Shown one piece after another: positions 1 to 12,400 of a stretch of 64,000 nucleotides of DNA (its first letter is position 1; every line of letters starts with the position of its first letter). Origin of the DNA: Anas platyrhynchos (lineage: Eukaryota > Chordata > Aves > Anseriformes > Anatidae); the NCBI RefSeq assembly GCF_047663525.1, contig NC_092589.1, forward strand, positions 82,558,001 through 82,622,000. Reading direction: 5' to 3'. The notes below the pieces were generated by a model. The model did not search any database and had not been told where the DNA came from. It saw nothing but the letters and a program-made list of their open reading frames with translations. Position numbers and translations under genes: made by a program.

Positions 1-417
1 CAGTCAACGAGAAGTGTCAGGAAAAAGCTTGTTATGATGAAATATTAGATTTGGTGGTCGTGTACATCTTCTGTTTAAATACTGAAACTCTGTCAATGAC
101 ATTTGGTTTTCCTTCAGTCTTTGGTGCAATTACTAACACAATGCTGCTTTAGCCACAGTGTTAAGGGTTTCTTTTGAGAAACTTGGAGACCACGCAGCAT
201 ATTTTTCATAACTCTGTGCTACATGACTCATTTAAAAGATTTATTCGGTGTGAGTAATCGATATTGTGTCTCGGATTATTAACTCCAGTGAAGAAGCTGC
301 GGTGAGTTGAAAAAACTTAGCTGAAGGGAGCTCTTCAGGAAATGTTTACGCATTTTTGTGTGCAGTATGCATTAATTTTCTTCTGTCTTTTCATGTTCTG
401 TGCTTTCTCTTTTTCAG
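1..417 (+). other. UBE2J1: UBE2J1 intron 1, 3' part
   Basis: AT-rich intronic sequence ending in the exon 2 acceptor. I see no repeat or second gene in it. Confidence 0.75.
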
Positions 418-491
418 CCGTCAAACGTTTGATGAAGGAGGCTGCAGAACTGAAGGATCCTACAGATCATTATCATGCACAGCCCTTGGAG
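418..491 (+). CDS. UBE2J1: UBE2J1 coding exon 2
   Basis: The exon follows a pyrimidine-rich tract ending TTTTCAG and is followed by GTTTGT. It begins with the last two bases of an alanine codon split with exon 1. It encodes [20 protein letters not shown] and then QPLE, the N-terminal helix and first strand of the UBC fold. Exon 1 (about ten residues in human) is not in the window. Confidence 0.95.
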
Positions 492-3400
492 GTTTGTCTC
501 TCCCTGTGTTTACAGGCGCTTGTAATGAGGCAGTGTGGTGTATACTATATGTTCTCCATATGCAAATGTATTTAAAATCTGACATTTGGATACATTCTTG
601 AAGCTGGTAGCATGTTTCTAGGTGCTATAAAATATATGTTGTTATTGACTAGCTTTTGTTATTATTGACTAGTTTTGGTCTGTAACTTGTTTTCTACTTT
701 CTGAGGTGAAACTTAATGTCTAGTTCATGCTATTGTAGTTTAAATGAAAGTCTTATTTTTGGGGGTTAGAACAGTGACTTACTGGGAAGAGAATAGTGAC
801 AGATGATGGGAAATGCTGGAAATGTCGACATTTCCCTTCCATCCTTGAAAAAGTTACAGCTAGATGGGCAGTCACAGCCATGTGATACCAATGTTCAGCA
901 TTAGTTATGAGATCTCATTCACCAGCAGCAAGCTTCGTTGGACTTGTGGTAACAGTAGGAGTTGTTCTGTTCGTAAATATTCAGGGAGTTGTGAGCATCC
1001 CAAGATCCGATGCACAAAACCAAACACAGAACGCCCAAGAAATAATACTTGAGGAAAAGTTATTTACATGCGCAACAAAAGTGTTCCAAACTCTGCCTGT
1101 TGCAGTAAGGCAAGGTAGATGTTACAAAAGTCTTTGTGGAGAAACAAATGAGGATGGAAGTTCTCTGGGACCTGAGTTGCCTTGGGCACAGAAGGGACCT
1201 TGACAGGGGAGGCTGGGAGTGGGCCTCTTCTCAGTTCTGTAGAAACTATATTCAATGGGGCAAAGACCAAGTTTTCCTTCATTTGTCTTGGAATATTCCA
1301 TCTATCAGGGAGTAAAACTCTTGTCATAACTGGTGCAAGTAGTATGAAGACCTTGAATAATGAATTTGAATTTACCAACAAAGCTCTTTTGTAAGAAAAC
1401 TACCAGGAAGCTAAACCATTTATCCTTTTAGGCAAAATCTTTGTATACTGTTGGATGTCTTACTCTCCATTTGATTCTATTTTCCTAAAACTCCCTCTTT
1501 GCTTCTTCTTTAGCCTGTCCTTGTTGCAAGAAAATGGTGATTAGATGTCTACTTCTTTGACATGTTTCTTTTTGTGGTCATTTTAGGATAATCTTTTTGA
1601 ATGGCACTTTACTGTTAGAGGCCCTCCAGATTCAGATTTTGATGGAGGAATTTATCACGGGCGAATAGTATTACCACCTGAGTATCCCATGAAACCACCA
1701 AGCATTATTTTGCTGACGGTAAGAACGTTTACTAGTTTTCCTTTTTTTACGTTATTCATTGGTTTTACCTTGGGTATCAGAGAGAGGTTCCTGTACTTAA
1801 GGAATTTACTTATTTTTGTAAGAAAGAACTTACTTTTGTAAGAAAGGTGACATAGTACAGTTAATGCTGCCAATTTAATATCAGAAGTCTTTCAAGGTGT
1901 TCAAGAATTTAATACCAGAAGTCTTCCAAGACTTTGGTGTTCTGTCATTATATGAAAGTTGGCACCTAGTCTTCCCCAGTTGTAATCCCAATTGCTGATG
2001 TGGTTGTCGAAACTTTCTGTTGCCTGCGTGGGCCCTCTTGGTGTCTCTTGGCTTGTGTAAAGAAGACCTATGGTATCAGTGAAGGCCCATATTTCTGTCT
2101 AGTTTCACAGACCTATGGCTTTGCAGGCTCTCCAGATTTGTACAGATTAAAGGAGTAACAGGAAAGCCATTGTGTTGAATTGGGACATATGAGATATCAG
2201 TTAAGGGTCTCTTCATGCATGAATAGAGGCAAATGGCAAACTTCGGTGTTCAAAAAGCCAAATGCCATTTTTGTGAGGTTGGCAGTGATACAATTGTCAA
2301 GTATTGTTTGTATATAGACTTATTTGATGATCATTGTTATAACTTGTACAAAAAAAAAAATCAAGCACATTTTATGATATCCTTATTCTTCCTTTAAAGG
2401 CCAATGGCAGGTTTGAAGTGGGGAAGAAAATTTGTTTAAGCATCTCAGGGCATCATCCTGAAACATGGCAGCCTTCATGGAGTAGTAAGTAATAAATTAT
2501 TTGGAAAATGTTACCTGCACTGAGCAACTAGATTTTTAAACTGAAAAATTATACTGCAGTACTACTTCACCAACAGTTCATCAAGAAAACTAATTCTTAG
2601 TGATGTAAAGCAGAATTCCTGTGTGCCTACCTGAATTCTAAGAAACCCTGGAATTACTGTACTTCTGGTCTTCACCGAGGAGTGAGAAGTAATAACACGT
2701 TGTGCTTCTGCATGCGTTAATTGATTTATTTGCATAGATTTATTTGACAAAGCCCAACTGAATTACAAGCTACTGATTCTATTGTAAGGATTTTTTTATT
2801 ATTACGGTATTAGAAGAATAAATGGAAGTGACATTGACACTGCAAATCTTAAGGAGAACTGAAAGATGATCACCCTCATGTTGAGTAAGAATATAGGATA
2901 AGAATATAGGGTGCAATTTCTATTGCTGGTGCTCCACCACATGCACACTTATATTAATATCTGTCTACCCATTTTTCTTTGGAGCCCATTTTTGAAATTT
3001 TGGACTCTAATCTTTATGCAGCATTGTTGTAACAACGTAGCTTTCCTTCTCTGTGTTGGCTGATGGGAGTATAAGGACTTAACTTTCATTTATAATTTGA
3101 AGCTCAAAAAAAGAGAATTCTTGTTCCGTATAAAATAAAACGAACAAAAAAGCCAACAGTGCTGCTTGTATGAAATTCAGACTGCTTTTTTGGACAAAGT
3201 GAAGTTTTGTGGGCAGAACTGCAACTTTTTCTTAGTAAGTGAAGAGTAAGATGAAGTAACCATTGTTTCTGCAACCTTATTTATATCTCTGTTTCCCAAT
3301 TTTAGTAAGAACAGCTTTACTAGCCATTATTGGATTTATGCCAACCAAAGGTGAAGGTGCAATAGGATCTCTAGATTATACACCAGAAGAAAGAAGAGCT

Positions 3401-6400
3401 CTTGCAAAGAAGTAAGCACTAATTTTGTTACTGTGGGTACATACATATGTATTCTCTTTTACAGTAAGGCATTGAGTAAATAGGAAAAGTCACTTCAAGA
3501 CTGTTCTCTCACATTCATTTTAAATTAAAAGACAAAACAAAAGCTTTATGCCTTGTATCTGTATTCTTTTCCTGAATATTGTGCAAGCTCAGAACTTACA
3601 GTCAAATGAAATACTTTGAGAGGGCTGTGTTCCTGCCAACATTGTGTGGTCAAATTAGAGGTTCATCTCTAATTCATTCTTTAGAGATATAATTAATATT
3701 ATGATATGGTGGTAATTGTGCTGTGGAAGGAAAATAAATGTGATGGAGGTGATAGTTAGTGTGAGTGATGGAGAAAACAAACATAATGATGATGCCTCGT
3801 TTCCCTCAAGTACATAATGAAACAGCAACAACAAAAAATCTGAAGTAACAGCTTCTGAATAATTTTAGGAAATTAATCACAAGTCTAATTTTAAGTTACA
3901 ATGAAGCGATTAGCTTGGTGGACAAAGGAAGAGCAGCAGATGTTGTCAGTCTTGACTACAGCAAGGCTTTTGGTGCTATCTTCCTTAATATCCTCATAGA
4001 GAAATACCATGAAGCACAGCCTGGGTCAGTGCACAGTGAGGTGGGTTGAGAACTGACTGATCCGCGTGGCTCAGAGGACTGTGATCAGGTGTGTAAAGTC
4101 CAGCTGGAGGCCAGTGGCTGCTGGTGTACCCAGGGGTTGATACTGGGCCCCGTGCTATTCAGCATCGTTAATGACCTGTGTGATGGGTCAGAGTACACCC
4201 TCGGCAAGTCTGCAGACTGTACAAAACTGGGAGGAGTGTCTGATACTGCAGGGGGTTGTGCTGCCATCCAGAGGGACCTGAGCAGGCTGGAGGAGCGAGC
4301 TGAGGGGAATCTCATGAAGTTCAACATACAGAAAGGTGAAGTCCTGCTCCTGGGGAGGAATAACCCCGTGTTCTAGTATGTGCTGTGGGCCAACTGATGG
4401 GAAAGCAGCTTGGCAGGAAAAGAATTGCAGGTCATGGTGGACATCAAGTTGACCACGAGATAGCCAAATGCCCTTGCAGCAAAGAAGGCTGGCAGCCTTC
4501 TGGGTTGGATTAGGATGATCATTGCCAGCAGGGTGAGGAAGGTGATCCTTTCTCTCTACTCAGTGCTGGTGAGACTAACTTGGAGCACAGGGTCCAGGCT
4601 GGGGCTGTGTCCAGTTCAGGATCCAAGATAGGTACAGAATTACTGGATTGGGTTCAGTGGCAGGCTGTGAAGATGACTGAGGGGCCGGAATATGTTTCAT
4701 ATGAAGAGACTGAGAGAGCTGAAACTGTTCAGTCTGGAGAAGAAAAGGTCAGTGGGATGTTAGCAATGTGCACAAATATCTGAAGATATTTGAGCCTCTG
4801 CAAGCTCTATTCAGTGGTGCCCAGAAGAAGCAGCGGGCAGAAGCAGAGAACCATGAAATTCAGTTTGAATGCAAGAAAACACTTTTCTGTTGTCAGGGTG
4901 GACAGACACTGGTGCAGGTTGTCCAGAGAGGTTGTGGAGTCCTTATCAAACTTAGAGGTATTCAAAACATGACTGGAAATGGACTTGGGCAAATAGTTTT
5001 ACTTGACCTTATTTCTAGCCAGGAAGCTGAACTAAACGATCAGCAGGACTCTAGTGCCTTATTTTGCAGTCAGATGCAAGCTTATTCTACTATACTCTGA
5101 GCTAATCAGAAGCTGCAGCACAGCACTGTGTCAAAGCTTATAAACCCTGCGTAGGGTTTATAAACTTGTAGGGTTTATTGGGTTGGTCCAGGTAGTATAA
5201 TAACGTGTATTTCTGGTCAGCATGAAGAGCTGCCTTCAGTATGCCCTGTAGACAAATACGTGTGCAAGCATAAAGGTAATGCTCTTGCAGAAGCTGAAAC
5301 TCCTGGACTTGAGGTGCAGACTCCTGAGTATCATTTAGTATTTGTAATAATAGTTAACTTTTTATAATGTACACTTTTAATTTGCTTTGTATCTAAAATA
5401 AGTTTTAACATAGTTAAAATTTATTGATATAGTGCTAGGTTGCTGTAATATGTACGTAAGATAATATTTTCCTAAATGTTGGAGGGAATATGTATTTATG
5501 ATATAGATTATTCTTAATACAGTTTTTCAAGGTAATGCATTTTTTTTGGGGGGGGGGAAAGGTACTTCTAAGCTACTAGTCTTGAAACTACTTACCTTTC
5601 TGTGGATTGTTTTGCAAATAGTTTGCTTAAGCAAGCACACGAGAACATTGAGAATATCTCATTCTGAGCTATGTCATTCTGTGGCCAGGTCACAAGACTT
5701 CTGTTGTGAAATGTGTGGCACATCAATGAAGACAGCCCTCTTACCACTAACATCAGGAAGTGGGTCAAGCCAGGCGGACAAGGAGGCTAAAGAACTTGCC
5801 AGACAAATTAGCTTCAAGGTGTAGTAACTGTTTAAACTTTTTTCTTTGCTGTACAGAATATGAAAAAAAAAAGTGGATGAAAAATTTGTAAATTGAGGGA
5901 AATACGTTATTGTATAAACCTTCACAAATCACTATGTGGAACCTTTTTTTAAAGGAGAGACTGAAAGAGAAAAATGAGAGTAGATCTCTGTGAATGTGAC
6001 AATAAATAAACTCTGCATCTCAAGCGGTGATTGACTAGTTATAATTTCAGAGGTGAACACTACAGTAAAAATTGTGTATGTTAGTTTTAGTTCCATGTTT
6101 TTAGTCACTAATAAGATGATTAAATTCTTCAGACTTAGTTTTATCATAAATATATTAGGAAAGTTTGGGCAAAGCTAACCTAATTTTTTTTCCTTTGTGA
6201 TTTTTTTTTCTTTTGGTTTATGAAAGGAATAAAACATATTCCTACTGAAAAATGGTTGCAAATGCTTTTGAGCTACTCTGCAGATGAAGATACTGAAAGT
6301 TGAACTCTGGTATGAAAGTGACTCTTACCCAAAAACGTATTCTCTAGCTTGTGTTTCAGTAAAAGTAAGGTTTGTTTAGTCAAACATGTGCCTTAGAAAA

Positions 6401-9400
6401 TTGCATGTCTTGCATGTACAGTTTTTTTTTTTGTTTGTTTGTTTGTTTTTTCTGGGGTTTCCGCTAAACTCATCATTCTTCCACTCAGGAAGAGTGCTGT
6501 GCATGAAGGCAGGGATCTACAGTGAAATACAATATGGCAGTGTGGCATTGGTGCAGAATGCATCCTTGCTCAGGGTGGGAGTGCTAGTATGTCCCTTTCA
6601 TTGCCAATGTTTTTCTAACACTGTTCCAAAAACTGTGTTTTTTGTGTTCCCTGAGAATGAAGATTGCCCGCTAGTGAGCATCACTGCCAATTTTGCAGGA
6701 TCTGCGTGTTCCTTTTTGATCTCACATCTACACATGTTGATGTGGTTGAGTCTGTGTGTACTACTGCTTATGGTAAAAACACTTCTAAATATTTTTACAA
6801 GGATGAGGAACTACAGACACAGAGTTTTCAAGCTGAGCTACCCAGAGAAACAGTTGGGACTTAGCTGCTCTTGGCTTCTTTACAATATATAAGGGCTAAA
6901 AGTGTAGGATTGGTTTTCGATTAAGCACTGTTAATCTTTATCACAGAAATATTAGAAATATCTAAGTGTAATTTCTTTTTTAAGAAAACTTAGCTTATGC
7001 TAAGTTTTCATTTTTATTTTTTCATTTTTAACCTTAACAACTTAAGGGCATCAGTCTCTAAAAAATATTGATGCATTTCATATATCCACATGTTTAACTC
7101 CATCTCCTAAGAGAAAGCATTCGATGAGGGAACAATGAACAAAAATTCAGGTTTCTACAGTCTTTTTGCAATTTTTCATTCTGTTTTGTTTTAATACAAG
7201 GCAAATTAGTCCTCTTCACTGGGTGCTCTTTCCCTCCTTTTCTCAAGTCAATTTTTTTAAGCTTCCTACTGTCTCTGCTTTGCTTGGCTTTGTGATATTT
7301 TGTGATGTTTAACGTTTATGTGATGTTAGACCGAGATATACAACTTACAAATTTGTAGCAAAATAATAGTATGAATAAGTACCAAGGAATACAAACATTT
7401 TCAGTAATTTGGACATATTCCTTATCAATTTATGGGGTAAGATTTTCACATCAAATTGCTGGTTGGACGCATAATTGGGTGAGCTTCTCTACTAGCAACA
7501 TATTGGCAATGTCTGCATTATCTTCACCTATACAGAAGAGGTTCCCTAACTTTTTCTAGATGATCCTGGGATTATAAGAAATCCTTTCATACCAGCCTTA
7601 AGCAAAATTGCAACTTTTTTTTAAGTGCTTGTGATTCGTATTGGGAAAGGAATGTGAAATTCAGGGGGGCGGGGGGAAAAGGCATTTCCTAATTAGTTTT
7701 TCTGCTTCTTTGAGCTTCCACGTTTGTTTCTCTGTTTTAATAGAGAATTACATTTTTTTTTTATCAGAATTGCATTGACTTGCAAAATGTTTTCTGTATT
7801 CTTTGTGCATTTCAGATGCTATATACCAGAAATTCTAGTCCGCTGGAAGAAAAAAAAAAAGATATGAATAATAGCATTTGTATTTCTGTAAAACAGAAAA
7901 AAAATGGTATATCTACATGGTGCCATCACAAGGCATACTCTAGTACAATTTGTTCTCCACCCACCCTAATTATTACGTTTAAATATGTTGATATTTCCAT
8001 GAGGTCTGTATTCTCTCTAGCTTTTCCAGAAGCAGAGGTAAGAGGACCCGGCAAAGGATGGAGAAAAGAGACTAGTTTGGAAAAAAAAAACAACTCAATT
8101 TGGGAAATTTTGAAGTACCTTTTTAAAATGTATTTATTTTAAACTATATATATATATATATATATATATATGTTTTTAATTTTAGTATTACTATATTTAG
8201 CATACTAGAAATCCTTTCATAAACTAATAAATCAAATGCACACTTCAGTGTACATGCTTCATAGAGATTAACAGAAAAGATTAAAGGAACTCTTCTTGGA
8301 AAAAGCAGAAGTATTAAAAAGAGTGGTCACAAGTTTGAGGAAGGGAAGTACCAGCTGGATATAGAAAAAGAATATTCACCATGTGGGTTGTCAAGTGCTG
8401 GAGCACGTGGCCTGGAGTTGCTGTGATGTCTCCAGCTTTGGAGATGCTCCAAACTCAAGTGGACATGACCCTATGTTGAGGAGGGAATTGGACCTTGTGA
8501 TGCCCAGAGATCCCTTCCAGCCTAAATTATTCCATGATTCTGTGTTAATTTGGCTTGGCTCACATTTGAGTCATAATTTGCACTATCCTAATACTAGAGT
8601 TTATAGTAGATCAGTGCAAAAGGAAGTATTTTTAAATCTTTAAACCATCTTCAGATCATTTCAGTGACATAGTATTTCAGGAAAACGAGAAATTATATAT
8701 CAAGAAACAGGGAATTTAATCCCCTCTCTCCTCCCCCCAGATAGTAAAGTGGAAGAATATTATCCTGTGATCTTATTAGCTTATCTACATAATTGGTTTG
8801 TTTCTAATATACTGTTTGTATTTCTTAGTAGCATTACTTACATCAGTATTTGAAGACAGGTACTAGTTCTTAGATTTGGAATTGTGATTTTTGCAGAAAA
8901 AAAAATAAATCCAGATAACGTGATCAGAGAGGTGTAACACTACTCCTGAGAGAGAAAGACTGGCTTGGTGGTTAAAAACTGACCTGGTCCTATGCCCCTC
9001 CTCCTCTTTTTTTAATTAAATTTGGATATGTATATGTTGTAAAGTGTTTCGTTTCAGGACTATGATGTGATGTCCTCCATTCCAAAGGGATTATTGCAAG
9101 CACGTGTATTGTTTTAGCAAGAGTCTTGTTAATGATCCTCGATGTGTCACTATAGATCTACCAACGTCTCAAATTTCCAAAAGCATGAGGCCTAACCTCT
9201 GGGAACTGGTGCTTATTAGACATTTTCTAAATCATATAATACGGTATTATTAAGACTATTTTTACTTTTGCTCTTGTGCTGAAACTTAAATACTGAAAGC
9301 TGACTTATGGCTGCCTGACACAGAATCAGGCCGTGCACGTGCACCCATTTTGACTCTGAGGCAATTTCGGGATTAGAACCACTCTAGATTAACATTAACA

Positions 9401-12400
9401 TAGCACGCACCTGAGGCTAATTATCCCTGCTGAGAAACAGGCTATATTTGTCCAGATGTGACAGCATTAGTCAGCCCTTACTTAAGGATCATGAGAAACA
9501 GAAGTTTTAATAAAGTTGTTATTTCTGGCATAATTTTGGCCTGGATCTTCTGAATACTTTTTTTAGCTCCATTCATTTGGTTTTTTTTTGTAATGTTATA
9601 CCCATTATTATGTACAAACAAATAGAACAACAAATGCAAAATAGAACTGGGATATTGTCTGAACTGATGTTTATTCATCTATAGCCTTTTTTCTTAAGAG
9701 TTAGTTTTTCTTAAACCTGATGATGAGTTGAAATGCAGTTGACGTTTTGATCACTTCAGTAAATCTTAGATTCAGCGTGCCCTAGAATCGGCATTCCAAG
9801 AAGAGCCAAGTCTGTTTGGAGTGATTTTGATCTTGCCTCTGAAGTGTATTTATGTACTATTCCTTGTAGGCAGAAGTCAATTCATCGAGGAAGTCAGATG
9901 CTGAGCCTTCAAACTCATCAGGATCGAACCACTCTGCCGCTTTGCCTGAGCCCCAGCAGGATGGTGCAGCTCGAGCATTCCAGGATCCAGCCAGTGCAAT
10001 GGTATGGTCCATGTTTGAGCTTTATCAACGTGCATAGTCTGAACACGAAATCTGTACTATTAGCTGATAGGAGGCTTCATCCCGAGCATGGAGTCCATAT
10101 GTTTCTTGTCAAATTTCTGCATCCCTATAAAAACTTCAGCAAATAGGATGCTGCTTTTGGAAATAAAGATCTTTTGTTTTCACTTCCTTCTTTTAAAAAA
10201 CAAACTTCAAATAGCTTTCTTTTATCCATTCACATTCCCAGTAGATCCTTTAATGTATGGGGTAACACTTCATTAAAGTATCACAGTGTCTTAGGTACTA
10301 CTTACCCTCCGCATAATAGATCACAGATGTTCTTCAATAGAATTCTTAGCTAGAGGCAAAAGCTGCTGCAGTGATAATTTGTAGCCTTTAAATACTGAGA
10401 ATATCTTCCTGCTTTTATGGTCTAAGTAAATTTGACTAAAATATTCTTACTGTTTGAAGTAAATGATATGAGATTCAAGTCTTAATGCCGGTAGGTGTAG
10501 GGTTTACATAATAGATTCGGAAGTGACCGAGGCCTGGTAGTGGGCCAAGGCAGCTGCTGTTCCGACTGTGGCAAATGCAATCTAAATTCACTGATAAATT
10601 GCAGACAAATCCCAGCTAAGCTGTGTTTTTTAGAGAGGATGGGGCTGCAGATTGGTTAAAAAAACTAAAACACGTCAAATAACGTCAGACCATCTGTTGC
10701 ATGTTTGCAACATATTTTCAAGCTATGTAGAAATATAAACATGCTAATAGCATACGTTTTTTTCCATGAGAAGGATTTTTCCAGATTGTTCAGGATTTAA
10801 TAAACCATTTTGTTTTATTCTTCTCAATACAAATCCTGGCTAATATAGTAAAACTAGCCAAAATACCAGAGCATCAGTAGCATTTTCTTGAGGGAGGGGG
10901 AAAAAAAGAGACTTCAGAAAAGGCTGATTTTGATTACTCCCATTTCTGAGAACAGTTTCATTCAATTATGCTGGTCTAATGAGTGATGATGAACTTAACT
11001 TACAGCAGAGCAGTCCTATGTGAAATGAAAGCTTTAAATGTCATAGTAATGTATATTAAATGTTTATATGTCACAGACTGTAAATGATGAGGAAGTGGAT
11101 TAATGTTTTAAGGGAGCAGAACGTCACTGTTTCATAAACATTCCTTGAGCTTAAAGAAATACCTGTTTCTCTGAGTTGCCACCTTTTGGATGCTAGGAAT
11201 TTTCTGGAGCCGTTATTCATGCGAAAACGTACAGAAATCTTCACACAGTACACACAGGCCAGAGGCCTTGATGTGCTAATAGGCACGAAAGTGTCCGTGC
11301 AAATCTCAGGTTCTTTCTGCTCAGCTGGGCTTCTTGAACGTAAAAATTTCTTTTAAGTTGGTGGTTCTTGTGGAAAGGCCTAATTATAGGCCTAATTATG
11401 TTAAGTTGAAAATCACAGATGGGACAACATCAAAACTATTTTTTTCTCTTTATGGATAAAATGTTTACCCCTTATTTCACAAGTGCGTGTTTAATGCACT
11501 TGTCTACAACTTCCTTGTAAGGGGGTGTCGAGAGGCAGGAGACCTTTTCTCCATTAACACCAGTGACAGGACCCGCGGGAACGGGGTTAAGCTGAGGCAG
11601 GGGAAATTTAGGCTTGACATCAGGAGGGGGTTCTTCACAGAGAGAGTGGTTGCACACTGGAACAGGCTCCCCAGGGAAGTGGTCACTGCACCGAGCCTGA
11701 CTGAATTTAAGAAGAGATTGGACTGTGCACTTAGTCACATGGTCTGAACTTTTGGGTAGACCTGTGCGGTGTCAAGAGTTGGACTTGATGATCCTTAAGG
11801 GTCCCTTCCAACTCAGGATATTCTATGATTCTATGATTCTATGAATTAAAAGCTATTGGAGAAGAATTGCTGTTGTGAACTTGAAATTTATGCACTTAGA
11901 TAATAAAAAGAGTGGAGGCAGACCCAGTGCTAAATCCTTGAATTAGTTTGGGTAATTTTTTGTAAAATAGTAGATGTAATATGTGTGACTCTGAAGTCAT
12001 GGGACCTTATGTCCTGTTACACATTATGGAAGGGAAAAAGTAGCAGTAATCAAGCAGGAAGAATGGAGTATATTGCCTGTGTCGTGTTATCTTTCTTCTG
12101 GTCTTGGGACACTTATAACAAATAGATGCTAAGGAAAGGGTCTAACTGTAGGTGAAGAGGTGAAAATCAGCAGGCTAGGTTTTACACTAGGAAAGCAATC
12201 ACCTACAGACTGCTTCATGGGTGAGTTTGTTTTTTTCTGCAGCAGTTGTCCTGTGATTTGTACCATTAAGCTACTTGAGTGGACGGAGGGTTTTGCAATG
12301 AATTAATAGCAAGGCATTTGCGAGCACGGTGATGCTTCTTCTGGGGTAGGTTTAGCTGAATTCTTGCATGAAAGAGCACTCTGAAGTCGTGCAGGTCACT

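Larger units (their letters stand above)
3412..5688 (+). other. UBE2J1: UBE2J1 intron 5
   Basis: This intron carries an old CR1 LINE fragment (about 3905-5100) followed by a short perfect hairpin (5138-5163). The rest is AT-rich unique sequence with a G-run near 5549-5557. Confidence 0.8.
5819..9869 (+). other. UBE2J1: UBE2J1 intron 6
   Basis: A long AT-rich intron with a (TTTG)n stretch near 6430-6452, a (TA)n microsatellite at about 8145-8171 and a CR1 3' fragment at about 8290-8545. Frames of 60 to 168 codons in it (for example 6386-6892) look like translated non-coding sequence, with no known domain. Confidence 0.8.

Noticed and set aside
7534..7560. GAGGTTCCCTAACTTTTTC resembles a hAT/Charlie terminal repeat
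   Set aside because: Only one short, imperfect end is seen, with no matching inverted end and no target duplication.
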